A stretch of 64,000 nucleotides of DNA from Sabethes cyaneus (lineage: Eukaryota; Arthropoda; Insecta; Diptera; Culicidae), in contig NC_071354.1 in assembly GCF_943734655.1 (NCBI RefSeq), forward strand, positions 175,432,411 to 175,496,410, read 5' to 3'. Below are positions 1 to 12,715 of this stretch, in pieces (positions within the stretch are counted from its first letter, which is position 1; every line of letters starts with the position of its first letter). Made by a program: the position numbers and the translations under genes. A model generated the notes under the pieces. It was given only the letters and a program-made list of their open reading frames with translations, was not told the DNA's origin and ran no database searches.

Positions 1-1642
1 TGTTTTAAGGTATTATTTATTCCGGAAGTTGTGAGATTAACATTTAGTATGAAAGTTTAGTTTTAGTGGCAGTGGAGGTTTATCTTCTCACTTCAGAGAC
101 AATTTTTCAGAATGGCATGGTTTGCATGGCTCCTGCTATTGAACCACATGCAAGTCTTTGTAGTTTATTATTTAGCTTTTCTAGGTTGATTTCTCCCTTC
201 GAAATCAGCGACGCATAAATCCGACTTGTACTGTTTCACGATTTTTATAAGAAGATTAGAACCACTGATCTATTGTGGTTCTATTGTGGTTCAGTTTTTG
301 GTCATGACGTCCGGTTCAAATTTAATTCTTGGATACTCGGGTATGGGTACAAAAGGACGTAAGTGACATTGAGACTCTCTTTAGTTTCCATCTCTTCCGA
401 TTATTATGGCGACATAAATCATTTTTTGTCCTTTTTTCGGGTTATCCAGATGGTCGCTTAGTAGCGTATAAAACTCTATGCCGGGCCCATTTGTGTTCTT
501 ATTGTCACAGTACTAGGGAGACATCAAACACCAGTTCTACCTGCCGAGACAGACAATGTCGCCCACAAAAACACAAGTAGAGCCCCAAGCATAGCCGATC
601 AGCCTATGCCCACAGGCGAAAGCGTTCAGGTCCTACGCGGACTTCACGAACTGACTCTGAGATCTTTCCGCCAAAAGCCGGAATGTCATATTTTAAATAT
701 AATGATGATGCCGCCAGCCCCGCCTAACCGGTTGTCCTCAGCCGTGCACTCACCATCACTTTTCCAACACAAACAACCACAAATGAACCAATAGGAAGAC
801 AAATCTCGGTCCATCAGTAATCATAAACTCAGGGCTCGACCCATGGAAAAAATTGCATTTTTATCCCCCTGGCATTTATGCACTGTTCCAAGATAGGTCA
901 ACAAAGTAAATTGAGCGGAGCACGACCTGGCTGTTCGCGGTAGTCGACAGAAGGCCTAAGCCTCTATTAATTGTCAGAGATCCCCGTACTGGCCTTATTC
1001 TTAAACGTCAAGGTTCAGTTTTATCGTAAAGATGATTACAGCCACATAATTTAAATGTAGTAAAAAGAATTTTTTTAACACTTAGTTAACTAGTATCATC
1101 AGTAACCGATTCATGCAAAGCTGATTTGGAATAATTCCTTAAACATCATTTTATGACCAAATGATGGTTTTTCTAGATTATTCAGCGCAAGATGGGGGTC
1201 TGTGTCTCGGGACGCAAATGTAGACACTACGAATGTAGGTACAGTTCCTTTCTTTACTTGACAGATATACGTTTGAAACTAAGTAAAGAATTGCAAGCAA
1301 TTAAATAACGCAAAACAGCACAGGAAACGTTCAAAAACTATTCTCGGATAAGTCAATCGCTGATTCTCCTCGCTTTGAGAATTGCTGCGTTACGTCACAT
1401 GCACGAATACCCCTTCAGCCATGTTTTCGCGCAAGACGATTCCGAACAAATTCTTGCAGTATATGGATGCAATTTGGCAAACGGGAAGGATGGCAGCTCA
1501 CTTTTCTATGACGGTTTACTTTCAAGACATTAAATTGAACTGCAGTCAAATTGGTTTGATTTAAACTTTGTAAGGAATCTTCGACTGTTGGGACGGAAAG
1601 TCCCAACCTGTCACTTTTTTGCAAAAATCACATTCAAACTTT
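1..1642. other. Unassigned AT-rich DNA
   Basis: No gene, repeat structure or RNA that I can support. Short open frames of 60-83 codons show no domain or codon signature. Confidence 0.5.
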
Positions 1643-1820
1643 CACCATTATTCTTGTTTACGGCCGTATCCTACATTCGTACGAATAGTTTGTTTCGAAC
1701 GAATCGGGAAGCACTATTCTCATTTTCGAATGAAGAAAAGAAAGGAGCGTTCGAATTGATTCGAACGAAAACAAGAATACGAATCGGCTTAACTTTCGAA
1801 CGAAAACAAGAATAAGGGTG
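1643..1820. mobile_element. Small MITE candidate rich in TTCGAACGAA motifs
   Basis: CACCATTATTCTTGTTT at the left and its near reverse complement AAACAAGAATAAGGGTG at the right bound 178 bp. The interior repeats ACGAATAG, TTCGAACGAA and AACAAGAATA. No firm target duplication. Confidence 0.4.
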
Positions 1821-4499
1821 TTTGATGACGTCTTCATTAAGCAATCAGGATGCGAGGATTTCTAGTTGGACAATGCTTCATTATTTTCAATTTTTCAACA
1901 GTGTACGCTTACGAATTAATGGTGTTCTTCATTTGGGCCAACGCGAAGATGTTCCGATCGATTGGTGCAAAAATATTGAAAATCGGTCGGGAAACCACTA
2001 AGCTATCTAGCCAAACCTTGCCATAAGACGTGGTCCTACGTTGAAGGATTAAATTCAGGCAGTAGTTGTTAGCTGAAAGTTATTAGGTGCTCATACAAAT
2101 TTTTTTAACAAGCCCAAAACATTGGCCGTTTGAACTGGCAACGCTGGCGCAGAAACGACACAGCCTACTGATGACACAACATCAAAATAAAGTATGTTTT
2201 TCTATCTACGCTGTGCGACTCTGGTAGAAGATAAAAACAGCGCCAATTTTTCAATCTTTGCTCCGAATATGCAAGCTTCTCTTCAAGTCTTCACGTTGCT
2301 GTCAACTTTCAACGAACGGGAGTAAAACGCTATTTCTTACTCTCTGGCTTCAGCTCGCTTGGGTTCGATTTTTAATTACACCTTTAATCGGTCGATGTCT
2401 GCATTCTACCTTAAGGTAGAATATCCGATTCTCTGCGCTAACCACATGCTTCGCCCACTCGAGCCACTTGTTCTTCTTAAGCAGCAATTATCAATGGAGT
2501 TGGTTCTTAAACCCAAATGCAAATTCTCCCTTTCGTAACACCGCAGCTAGTTTATTAGCCAGAAAGTCATATGTAGAAGAAAATGAATTAATTTTTTCTG
2601 CTTGTAGTGTGTTTGATTCGGATTTCACAGGAACTTACACACACAGCGAGCTAACTTGCGTTTCCTTGGCTCTGAAAAAAAATTTCTCTTCGGTGATTCG
2701 ATCCAGTAGACAGCAGGCCCATAACCAACAGTAGGAAAACGTCAAAATAGAGAAAAAAAAACGAGCGCCAGCAGCAATGAAAATTCCTCCACTTCCGGAC
2801 TACTGTTCCATGGCTCTTAAAATGAAACGTAATAGATTCAAAAGCTGTCAACTCTTACGATATCCTTTCAATCCGGATTCCTCCAGTATGGCTGGCGTTA
2901 AACTGATGGTTTACCGTTCGGAACCGTGTCGTTCTGTTCCGTCTGAACGAGCCGCCGATGCTTAGTTCCACATTCAAAACTTATCAAGAGGCAGTAATTC
3001 AATCATCCGAAAACAGTCACATTCGGAAGACGAAAAGAAAAAAAAACATCACTATTCACTTTTTATTCCCAGTGGTGCTTTCTGCTATTGGTCAAGAGAA
3101 ACGCGCACCCTTCGCGTCCGGTCCACCAGTAAATTGGTGAATATTTCCACTGTCCAGTCCCAATTCACGTCTTCGATTTCTTCCACCTCAGCAATATTCA
3201 CACTCAGTCACTTTTCCCGAACGAATAGAACGTTTTCGCGGCGACAAAACCTACGACGGTAACGATGAAAAACGGAAAATCTGCACAATCTCGCGTACCC
3301 GATATCGACGGAGAAAAATGGTTGCCTCTTTTTTCGCAGTTCGATATTACTGTATGCGAGGCAACTCTACCTACATACACTTCTCGGCGCGTTTGAACGG
3401 ACACTACTTTGGGCGGACGAGTGGCGAACATCCTGAAGACAGGCAGTCAAGCTGCGATAGTGTGCGTGCAAAGTTTCTGTTTTGGCTAAACGTAGCGGTT
3501 GCCAAATGTTTAAAACCGATGGTAAATTTGAAACGAACAGTTAAAATGTGCCAATAGGATTAAAAACTGAGACTAACAGAAATATTAAAACAAGCGCAAT
3601 AAAAATCGATAAATTGACGAAATTTCTGATTGCATTGTGTTGTGGATTTAAGGTGAATTAGTAGATCAGAATCCTAAATATTTATTTATAAAATAATTTA
3701 TAATAAATGTACACACCTCTCGGCAACACTGTTTGCCACTTTTGTGTGGTACCGCGTGTGAAGCGTCGCAGCAAAGGTGGATCCGTTCAAAGCGTCGCTT
3801 TACACAAGGGACCGCACTCGATTTTAACGAATTTGAATATCGCACATTGGGATTGGCCGCTGACGAACTGACGGTACACGGGCGTTTCATTTTTGACTCA
3901 CAAGATCTTGCAAGCAAACGACCACTTGCTTACAAGCGAGGTACGGGAGACAAATTTATGCAAAATTCAGTTTGTTTCACCGGAAATCTGTATGAATATC
4001 GGAAATAACCCGGTAATTCTTTGTGTATTGCAAAAAGAAAGGATAAAATAATTTTTTCAAAGGACTTTATGCATTCACTTGTGCTCCCAGTGAGTTTTAT
4101 TTTTTCGTGTCGGTCACACATAGTTAGTGAATGATATTCTGCCAAACCTGTTCTCTACTTTTCCAAGATAAATAGCGATCCGTTGTGCAGATGGGGTTAC
4201 TGTTTAATGTATTTTGATTCAAATTTTCGGACGCAAGTTTTTTAAGGAAAATGTTTGGAATGTCATGTCGGTTCGTCGGTGCATTGGCTGCATAGGGTAA
4301 CGAATATGTTTTCACCACGTATATATTTCCGCCATCTGGCTATAAAAACATTTTGTTCGCTTAACGCTTAACGCTTACATTTTGACACGGTTTGTCACTT
4401 AGGTGTCAGGGGTTTGTTACCTAGGTGACACAGGTGGCGAGTCACGGCGAGTGACAATTGTCGTATTGAGTCACGTGACTCGCAGAATAAGGGTGAAAG
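1821..4499. other. Unassigned DNA
   Basis: Only short unsupported open frames (up to about 90 codons) on both strands. AAT-rich with a few purine runs (3025-3045). No recognised element ends. Confidence 0.5.
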
Positions 4500-5125
4500 G
4501 TTTATTTACCATATATTCCTCCTCGGAGAAACCCCCCTCTTTTCTCAGTCAGTTGCATGACTGCAATCGGTTTAAGTGCAAGAGAAACGCAACCCCTTTT
4601 ACTTATTTAGATATCTCCTCCCCTTGTTAGGGATTCCCCCCTTTTGTCAACTTCCCAGTGCTAATTCCCTAATGTCAAGGAAAGCTAATTATGCATGCAC
4701 TAATTATGTGTGCCAAGTTTGATGAAGAATTGTCCAGGCATTTCGAAGTTATGGTTTCCCCCCTGTTATGAAACCCCCTCCCCCTTTTGTCAACACCCTG
4801 AGTTCTAATTCCCTTATCCTAATGAACATGTGTGCCAAGTTTGATAAATAACGGTACAGGTGTTTCGGAGTTGTGCCTCCCCACTGCCCACTGCCTTCTT
4901 CCGGTCAACCCTTCAGTGCTGATTCCCTTGTGTCAAAACATGTATGCCAAGTTTGGTGAAGAACCGTCCAGGAATTTCGGAGTTATGGCCTCCCTCCTTC
5001 TTATCAACCCTCCCAGTGCTGATCCCCTTTTATCAAGGAATATGCGTGCAAGTTTGATGGCGATCGGTCAAAGCGTTTTGGAGTTAACACCCAGACACAA
5101 TGCATACGGATTTTACTAGGTGGCG
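4500..5125 (+). repeat. Diverged tandem monomers (about 100-120 bp), mini-me-like
   Basis: The anchor TGTGCCAAGTTTGATGAAGA followed by TTTCGGAGTTATGG recurs near 4711, 4831, 4944 and 5044, each followed by a C/T-rich CCCCC stretch. Layout and wording parallel the monomers at 27.7-28.4 kb (CATGCCAAATTTGG, then TCGAGTTATGAGG, then CCCCCC). The last unit continues into GGCGATCGGTCAAAGCG, which resembles the GATCGGTTCAG segment before the GACA run in the other copies. It looks like an old member of the same family. Confidence 0.6.
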
Positions 5126-5552
5126 GAAATTTGACCCAAAACCCATGGAAAAACTGTCAAATTGTTCCAGTGTTTTACCACGTGTTAGTTTAAGCTTGAA
5201 AAGCAAATAAATGGAGAAGTTTTAGTTTGAAACTAGTGCTTCCTTCACCGTTCCTGTTAAAACATGTTTGCTTATGCCGCAACAAGGCTAGGAAGTCATT
5301 TCGTTCCATTCCGAGGAGTCTACCACGGCTCCGACACTATTGGGGAAGAAAAATTGCATTGGAATATACGCATTTTGCACACAGGCCTTCCGCACGTGTC
5401 GTGCGAGAATTGATCAATCAACCAATCATGTGCGAGCACATTTTTGCTTCCCAAGTCTGGGACGACAACTATGTATATCTACTATTTCATTCGTTTATAT
5501 TTCTGGAAAATAGTGACCGGGCCTTCCTGTTCCAACAACAAGTCACGAACTA

Positions 5553-5957
5553 CAGTGGTCTTCCGTTCGTTTGAACGATTCCTCATGCAAACTAACGGGG
5601 TTGGTTTTTAATTTGAACAACTGGCAACCCTAAATATGCTGGAACTTGTGTGAACTGGTCACCCTACTCTTTGTTATTGTTTTGGTGGTTTGATTCAGTT
5701 GGAAGTTGGAAGCAGCGAATATTTCATTTTCCGATCGGATTTCTATCATAATCGTTGGGAAAACACAATGTGAAACAGATTAAACACGCTAGATCAGTAC
5801 AAACAAATCGCGTTTATGCGCATTGTCTGCATAAGCAAATGATGTCATGTTGAGAATGACATTTGAACCATTTTTAATTTGCACGTCGTGCAAACCAACG
5901 GGGTGCAAATTAAAAAGTGTTCAGATTAAAAACGGTCAAACAAACGGGGGTCCACGG
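5553..5957 (-). mobile_element. TA-flanked MITE (CMGTGGACCCCC family), inverted copy
   Basis: A 405-bp copy in opposite orientation to the 10.7-kb copies, with TA at 5551-5552 and 5958-5959. It has many substitutions relative to them, so it is an independent and older insertion. The left terminal repeat has decayed (CAGTGGTCTTCCGTTCG). Confidence 0.85.
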
Positions 5958-5960
5958 TAT

Positions 5961-7285
5961 AGGGTATTGTCGTTATCGTCGGGCCACTGTTATGGTCGGG
6001 CCATCACGACTTTACAGTTTTAATATCTCATAATATCTATGATACAACCATTGTAAAACTTCTTACTGTGATACCTAACTTTTCACTATATTGTGAGTTT
6101 CAATCGTGTATTCAAAACACCCGTACTGAATTCAGTGACTAAATCTTACAAAAAAAGTTTTCCAGGCGCAACCCAGATAACACAAAATCGTAATAGAAAG
6201 TTCACATTAAATCGTTTTCATGTCAATTTCACATTGGAATTGTATAATGATTAGAGTATGTCAAATCGAAGTGAACAATAAGTTGTTTTGCAGTCGTGCG
6301 TGTCTTCATATACAATTCATGACTGTGAATTATAAAGCAGGATAGACAATTGCAATATTTGATTATATCTTAATCATATATTCAGGAGTATTTAGTTGCG
6401 TGTTATAAAAACTGCGCAAAATAGAATTACAAATAGTTGTCAAAATTTTCGCACGTATATCGCCTCCACTTTGGTACATATATGTTCTTATATGGCGTGA
6501 AATATAACTTTTTCGTTCAGATATGATTTCGTATACCTCAGTTGCAATCGAGATATACAAACCAAATGGTTTACTGGGAATGAACTTTTCTTCAAGAAAT
6601 GATTCATGAAATACAATTATCGAGATAAATTTTGAAAATGTATGAAGTGAGTTGTGCTGCACACGACGACTATAGAAAAATCGCCTCCAGTAGGGTGTTT
6701 GGGAAGGCTAAGGTGAAATACTAGAAAAGCGCTAAGATCGGACCACTTGAGTAGTCATGGTTGGGCCATCATAATTTTAAGCGTAGAAGCGCAATAATTG
6801 CTAGGGAATGTCAGTCACGTAAAATGTGATGAAATAAAGCCGAATTAATGCGATAAAAACCTAGATTTCTGTTGTTTTTTTCTTTGTAGTTGTACACTTC
6901 GGAAAAGGCGATTGTAGCAATATTGATTTTACAAGATCGCCAAAATTTCGCAAAAATGCAATTAAAAATAGGGTATTTGTACCTATATAAGCCGTTGTTC
7001 AAGGAATTCATTCTTTTCATGTCTCTATATAGAATTTCAATACGTATGTCTTAGTTTTTCTGCGGTGGTCCAACCTGTACAACATGGCCGGCTATGGCAA
7101 CATTTTTTGTCTTCACATAAATGCCTATAACTTTTTTATTTTTCAAGCAATCAGCTCAGAGCTTTCCGGAAATATACCTTATTCTTAGACCTTTGAAACG
7201 ATGTATTTAGATTTCCAAAATTCCTTTTGAAACGAAAGTTATGGGCGAATTCCAAAACGTGGCCCAACCACGACTACACTCCCCT
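5961..7285. mobile_element. Possible DNA element with degenerate ends (AGGG...TCGGGCCAC)
   Basis: The left end AGGGTATTGTCG...TCGGGCCAC and the reverse complement of the right end, AGGGGAGTGTAGTCG...TGGGCCAC, are similar in order and spacing. A further internal copy of the motif (AGTAGTCATGGTTGGGCC) sits at 6751-6768. The interior is AT-rich with no recognised protein. The call rests only on the imperfect inverted ends. Confidence 0.4.
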
Positions 7286-7394
7286 ATTCTTTTCTTTGAA
7301 TTTGATGTCATGCACGTAAAATGCGTTCGTTGAATATGCAATGATCCCCTATGTTCGATAGCTTGGATCGATTAAAAGCTTAATAAAATTGATG

Positions 7395-7848
7395 TCTCGT
7401 GCGCAAACGTAGGGACGGAATTTAACATTTCGTACCTGTTGCTGCACATAATGGCATAATGGATCAAAATGTCTTTTTCGATATTTTAAAGCAAAATTGT
7501 AAGCCAAGTGCCAACGAAATGGGCTTTAGTTAGAGGTTCAAGTTTTACCGAAACGATGACCCAAAGCACAAAGCACTTAATAAACGCACATGGTACTTTT
7601 ACAACTGCTCAAAACTTATTGATCCTCCACCACAATATCTCCAGACATCAATCTCATTGAAAACCATTTGGAATATTTCGACAAAAAAGTTAGAAACCAC
7701 CAGATTTCTAACAAAAACGATCTTAGAAAGCACTTGATGGACGAATGGGACCAAATTCCCACCGCTTACACGAAAAAACTCGTAGACAGCATTCCAAAAC
7801 GACTAAAAGGCAGTTGCAATGGCCAAGGGATACCGTACTAAATACTAG
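7395..7848 (+). pseudogene. Tc1-type transposase, C-terminal part (frameshifted relic)
   Basis: Segments in two frames match the DDE domain of Tc1/mariner transposases: HNGIMDQNVFFDILKQN, then NDDPKHKA (the block with the second catalytic Asp), then after a shift near 7630 SPDINLIENHLEYFDKKVRN (the block with the third acidic residue), LMDEWDQIPTAYTKKLVDSI, and, after another one-base shift, AMAKGYRTKY followed by the stop at 7846. A stop codon also precedes the NDDPKH block. The N-terminal DNA-binding part and the first catalytic block are not visible. Family role: cut-and-paste transposition at TA. This copy is dead. Confidence 0.75.
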
Positions 7849-7960
7849 TCTTTGAAAATAAGCCACATTTGCGAAATCAAAACTGTTAGTTCGAATCCTG
7901 TACGAATATGAATTTGAGTGGATTTTTTTATGCGCTAATTTATTTATTTTTTCAGATAAA

Positions 7961-8249
7961 TACATTGGCGTAACTAGGGGGGGGGGCTTAGCCCCCCCCC
8001 CTCCCCTAGAAGACATTTAACCCCCCCTAGAAAAATTAAGCTGGATTTTTAAATTTAAGAAAAAACTATAGTTAGATAACTTTACATAATAAAAACTTGA
8101 GAGTAATTTTTATATGCATCGCAACTTAAAGTTCCTATGCATCAATGTACATTTAATTTTAATATGCCAAGGAAATAAAATGGTCGAAAAAATGCCGAGG
8201 GCTATAGCCCCCCCCCCCTAGAAATGAGGGCTAGTTCCGCCAATGGGTA
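7961..8249. mobile_element. MITE with CATTGGCGTAACTAG-type ends and G/C tracts
   Basis: Left end CATTGGCGTAACTAG followed by a G run, GGCTTAGCC and a C run. The right end is the reverse: a C run, CTAG, then GGGCTAGTTCCGCCAATG. A right half of the same family is at 49229-49319, and a left-end-like piece starts at 13881. No coding capacity. TA occurs just outside both ends, but the exact duplication is not certain. Confidence 0.65.
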
Positions 8250-9949
8250 AATAAAAACCATTTTTTCCAAAACCAGATGTTATACATTAAAATTAACATC
8301 TAACACTATGATTTTACCCAAATAACATGTCCCTAAAATTTCAAATGTTGAAAAACGAAATCTGCATGTTGGCATATGAATACGGATTTGTACCACTAGT
8401 TGTCTCCTATAACACCTAGATCTTTAATCGTTTTTAACGAATCATGGTTTGGTTTTTTACTCAGCGTACTGTTCTCATCTTATATTCTGCTGCAATAGAG
8501 TCGAAGCAAAAAAAAGATTGATTGCCATCTCGGGTCATTTGCCGAATGTACTTTCCCATGCAAAATATTTCCTCAAACTTTCTACAGCAGCAAATGGTCG
8601 ATTCCTTGTGAAATGTAAATTTCAAAGTAAAAGATGAGTTTTAGTTTTATCGTTCGATTGCGAGTAAACATAAAACATGCCGGATATAAACATTCAAGTT
8701 TTACAGTTTTGTTTATAATTCTACCCTGGGATTCTACCCGACCGCATTGCAGCCGGTGCGGAAATATTTTCGGTAAATTTGTGCCCGATGCGGTGCATGC
8801 AGTTTGCTCCATCATAATATCGAAATTGGAAGCGCAATCGTCGAATGATATGCTAGCTAGATGCAGCATACTAGAAATTTTTTTTATCCTCTTTTAGATT
8901 CAGTCACTACAGGCAGCGAAAATAACAAGCGACCGAAGGATCAAACTTTGGCTCGCCTGTAGCACGGAAGTTTGTTTTCCGTGAAATGTTTATTGATCAA
9001 CAGTAATAAAACGAGCGGAAAGAAAAAGTTTCTGCTCAATATAGTGAACCCACCGTTCTTTACAGCAGGGGGATGTGCATGTAATCGAAGCACCATTTAA
9101 TAAATTAGATGTCCGCTGGATACGTTTCAATGATTTTGCTTGCGTAGTTAATGACGGAGAGCAGCAAACTTCAATCGTTGTTGACTAAAATTTGAATAAC
9201 ACAGATTTCAGTGCACAGGATTGCAAGAGTACTTGCAGGGCAATGGTTTGTAGTACATCCCAAGCAGCAGTTACAACCTTTTTTAACACAAAAAAAATTG
9301 ATACTGGTACTAGAATTTGGTTACACGAAGGTCTTGTTTAAATTGCAAAAACTTTGTCAGTTATATTATTGAAAAACAGAACAACTAAGTTTATGTTGTT
9401 TATACGTTGCATTCTCGTTTTCCAACAATTATTTAAGGCATTTTATTTAAGGCACAAGTTATGTATTTTTACATCATGACTATTTTTTACAGCCGCACAC
9501 ACAATTTAGGATTACCTCGTGAGCCAGGTATGAGATTGTGAAAATTGCTGTGACATACTTGATTTTAGATGTATTAGAAATGAAGCCATGAAATAATTTT
9601 CTTTCTGATAGAATAATACTGCTGCTAGTTGGCATACAATCGTCGCAAAACGATTCCCTAGATGCTGTAAAATATATGAATTTTCCGGATGTCCTTCAAA
9701 GATTTTATAAACGAACTGGAGTGAATACTAGCGTTTCAGAATTTCAACATAATCAGACGAGTTCATCTTAATTTTTTATAACGGCAGTTTTTACAATCAA
9801 CGGAGGGAATGGTAGAAGAATGTAACAAAACAAGGGTGTTTCTAGTATCATCCAAACAGAGTGGTACAAGGCGAGAGGGAGGAGAGAACGAAAACTTAGA
9901 TATTAAGGAGGGTAATCGAAAAAACGCTTATTAATTTTGTATACTGGAA
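8250..9949. other. Unassigned AT-rich DNA
   Basis: Nothing recognised. Overlapping open frames at 8582-8897 on opposite strands have no domain. Confidence 0.5.
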
Positions 9950-10195
9950 AGCCGGTCTCCAATCCTCTCGAACACCAACTGACCGTGCATCATCCTAGAC
10001 AGCGCACTGCTTGCCCCGAATTCTTCGGTCTTTGGCTCTGCTGAAAATAGTTTTGGCTACTCTTCCCTCGGGTATTCTGACCACTTACCCAACCCACCCT
10101 ACCACATTTTATTACCATCACTACATCAGCATATTTGTATACAGCTCGTGGTTCATGGGTATGCGCCACACTTCATTTGCCATTTTGCCACCACC
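9950..10195 (-). pseudogene. RTE-like LINE, C-terminal fragment
   Basis: Similar to the 53.1-53.35 kb fragment. On the minus strand KMANEVWRIPMNHEL resembles the KM-NG-W-R-MNHELY segment downstream of RT, followed by decayed sequence. It is broken by stops. Confidence 0.5.
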
Positions 10196-10199
10196 TTGG

Positions 10200-11335
10200 T
10201 GCACATACGCACACACTCCCACACATACATATACACACACCTTCACACAAACATACACACATACATACAAATATACACCCATACATACACATAAAACGTC
10301 TCAAAACGTCGAAAAAATTATTTACGGCTAGCCGCTTATAGCCTATTGAGCCGCGGAGGTTGTCTCTGGAGCACACAAAGAAAGTGTCGGATGACGCTTA
10401 AACTAGCAGTGTTTTAGTGTTGAAGACATATGCTTTTCCGTTTCCCTCTGCCAGCTGATATACGAGGATTCTGAATTCGCAGGTAGTAATACAGTAGCAT
10501 CGAACCTAATCCAAAATATGGTCCACCAACCCTTGTTCTGTAGTGGGAGCGAAAACCACCCAGTCAAAGTAAAAATGGGGTTTTCCACTAATATAAAATC
10601 AAAACTTCAATGACGGTGAAATTTGAGATACGATGTATACATCATGTTGCAGTGTGCACTCGATAGTTTAAGGTATTTAAATGATCGTAAAAACTTATTT
10701 GGTAGTGCTCCAAAATAATAATTTTTTCAGTGTTTCGAACCAAGTTGAATTTTTTAATACCGTGGACCCCCGTTCGTTTGACCGTTTTTAATCTGAACAC
10801 TTTTTAATTTGAACCCCGCTGGTTTGCACGAAGTGCAAATTAAAAATGGTTCAAATGTCATTCTCAACATGGCATCATTTGCCTTCGCAAACAATGCACA
10901 TAAACACGATTTTTTTCTACTGATCTAGCGTGTTTAATCCTAGTTTAATCAGTTTCACATTTCGTTTCCCAACGATTACGATAGAAATCCGATCGGAGAA
11001 TAACATATTCGCTGCTTGCAACTACCAACTAAACGAACCACCAAAGCAATAACAAAGAGCAGGGCGGCCAGTTCATACAAGTTTCAGCATATTTAGGGTT
11101 GCTAGCTGTTCAAATTAAAAACGAACCCCGTTAGTTTGCATGAGGGATCGTTCAAACGAACGGGGGTCCACTGTATAACTCTGTGTATTAAAAGGAGAGA
11201 CACTCATTTTTTGATAAATAGATATTATAGTACCTATAGCAGTGTTTTCGCATGCGCATTACAAAATGCGTACTTTCGGAGAAAAGAGGGATGCCCGTTT
11301 TGCCCCGTGTGCCGAGTATGCCCCTAATCCCCCTA
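10200..11335. mobile_element. Deleted pogo-type element (left end lost), carrying a nested MITE
   Basis: From the CA-rich tract at 10200 to the right end near 11335 (CATTATGCCCC-type end, here GAGTATGCCCCTAATCCCCC), this matches the element at 51479-52827 over most of its length. The left terminal repeat is missing, and so is the interior block that carries the psq helix-turn-helix remnant at 52.1-52.4 kb: the two copies part after GGGAGCGAAAAC and rejoin at CCCAGTCAA. A 414-bp MITE is inserted at 10760-11173. The copy at 51.5 kb lacks it at the equivalent site, which shows an empty site. Confidence 0.7.
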
Positions 11336-11553
11336 CACACTCGCTAACTCACAGACTCATATCGTCTTTCTGCATAGCCCTCTCGCGAGTCAAACAACTC
11401 GTGATCAACCAGCAGCCCTGGTGAGAGTTGGAGGCACTGGGATTCAGATTTTGCATTACTTTTTCCTTTCTTCTTCATCTTGACCCTTGATTCTACTCAC
11501 GGGCGGAAGTACGAGCCCTCCCGTGTGACCGGTATTAGTTGCTCTGGTTGACC
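10691..11553 (+). repeat. Tandem duplication, unit 1 (863-bp period)
   Basis: This block recurs directly at 11554-12415 with no difference that I can find by eye. It contains the right half of a pogo-type element, the nested MITE and about 215 bp of outside flank (11336-11552). The duplication therefore happened after both insertions and is not a transposition. Either a very recent segmental duplication or an assembly artefact would produce this. Confidence 0.95.
10760..11173 (+). mobile_element. TA-flanked MITE (CMGTGGACCCCC ends), copy in unit 1
   Basis: Terminal inverted repeats of at least 21 bp start C(C/A)GTGGACCCCCGTTCG. TA dinucleotides flank both sides (10758-10759 and 11174-11175), as expected for the Tc1/mariner/pogo group. 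No coding capacity. The same family occurs at 5553-5957 (inverted) and, by duplication, at 11623-12036. Confidence 0.85.
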
Positions 11554-12415
11554 AAACTTATTTGGTAGTGCTCCAAAATAATAATTTTTTCAGTGTTTCG
11601 AACCAAGTTGAATTTTTTAATACCGTGGACCCCCGTTCGTTTGACCGTTTTTAATCTGAACACTTTTTAATTTGAACCCCGCTGGTTTGCACGAAGTGCA
11701 AATTAAAAATGGTTCAAATGTCATTCTCAACATGGCATCATTTGCCTTCGCAAACAATGCACATAAACACGATTTTTTTCTACTGATCTAGCGTGTTTAA
11801 TCCTAGTTTAATCAGTTTCACATTTCGTTTCCCAACGATTACGATAGAAATCCGATCGGAGAATAACATATTCGCTGCTTGCAACTACCAACTAAACGAA
11901 CCACCAAAGCAATAACAAAGAGCAGGGCGGCCAGTTCATACAAGTTTCAGCATATTTAGGGTTGCTAGCTGTTCAAATTAAAAACGAACCCCGTTAGTTT
12001 GCATGAGGGATCGTTCAAACGAACGGGGGTCCACTGTATAACTCTGTGTATTAAAAGGAGAGACACTCATTTTTTGATAAATAGATATTATAGTACCTAT
12101 AGCAGTGTTTTCGCATGCGCATTACAAAATGCGTACTTTCGGAGAAAAGAGGGATGCCCGTTTTGCCCCGTGTGCCGAGTATGCCCCTAATCCCCCTACA
12201 CACTCGCTAACTCACAGACTCATATCGTCTTTCTGCATAGCCCTCTCGCGAGTCAAACAACTCGTGATCAACCAGCAGCCCTGGTGAGAGTTGGAGGCAC
12301 TGGGATTCAGATTTTGCATTACTTTTTCCTTTCTTCTTCATCTTGACCCTTGATTCTACTCACGGGCGGAAGTACGAGCCCTCCCGTGTGACCGGTATTA
12401 GTTGCTCTGGTTGAC
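11554..12415 (+). repeat. Tandem duplication, unit 2
   Basis: Second copy, offset exactly 863 bp from unit 1. Identity ends at 12415, where the sequence diverges into GACCGTAGCTG. The nested MITE copy inside it is at 11623-12036. Confidence 0.95.
11623..12036 (+). mobile_element. TA-flanked MITE (CMGTGGACCCCC ends), copy in unit 2
   Basis: Identical duplicate of the 10760 copy, produced by the 863-bp tandem duplication and not by a separate insertion. Confidence 0.85.
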
Positions 12416-12559
12416 GACCGTAGCTGTTCCGGTTAGCTAAATACACATTCGCTAAAACTCGTCGCAGTGCATGAATAAATGAGAGCGTGAGTCCGAAAGG
12501 GACGTTTATGCCGGCGTGCTCGTTAGAACGAGTACGCGTGTGTAAGTGGGCTTTGCGAG

Positions 12560-12715
12560 AGTGGGCTTTGCAACACTGATGTTGAATAGCAAGTTAGATA
12601 GCGCGTCCAACCGCTTTCGTCCATCCGTCACGAAAACGGCTGAGGTCTCACCCGCTATTCTGACGCATGATTTTGACCCATCCAGCGATGCACAAATCAG
12701 CGTAACTAGTTTCAC
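12560..12715 (-). pseudogene. RTE-like LINE, short RT fragment
   Basis: LVTLICASLDGSKSCVRIAG and then RLDALSNLLFNI match the RT region between the FKAAYD block and the LKQGD(A/G)LS block of the RTE-like family seen at 48-49 and 53-54 kb. Only about 50 residues remain. Confidence 0.65.
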
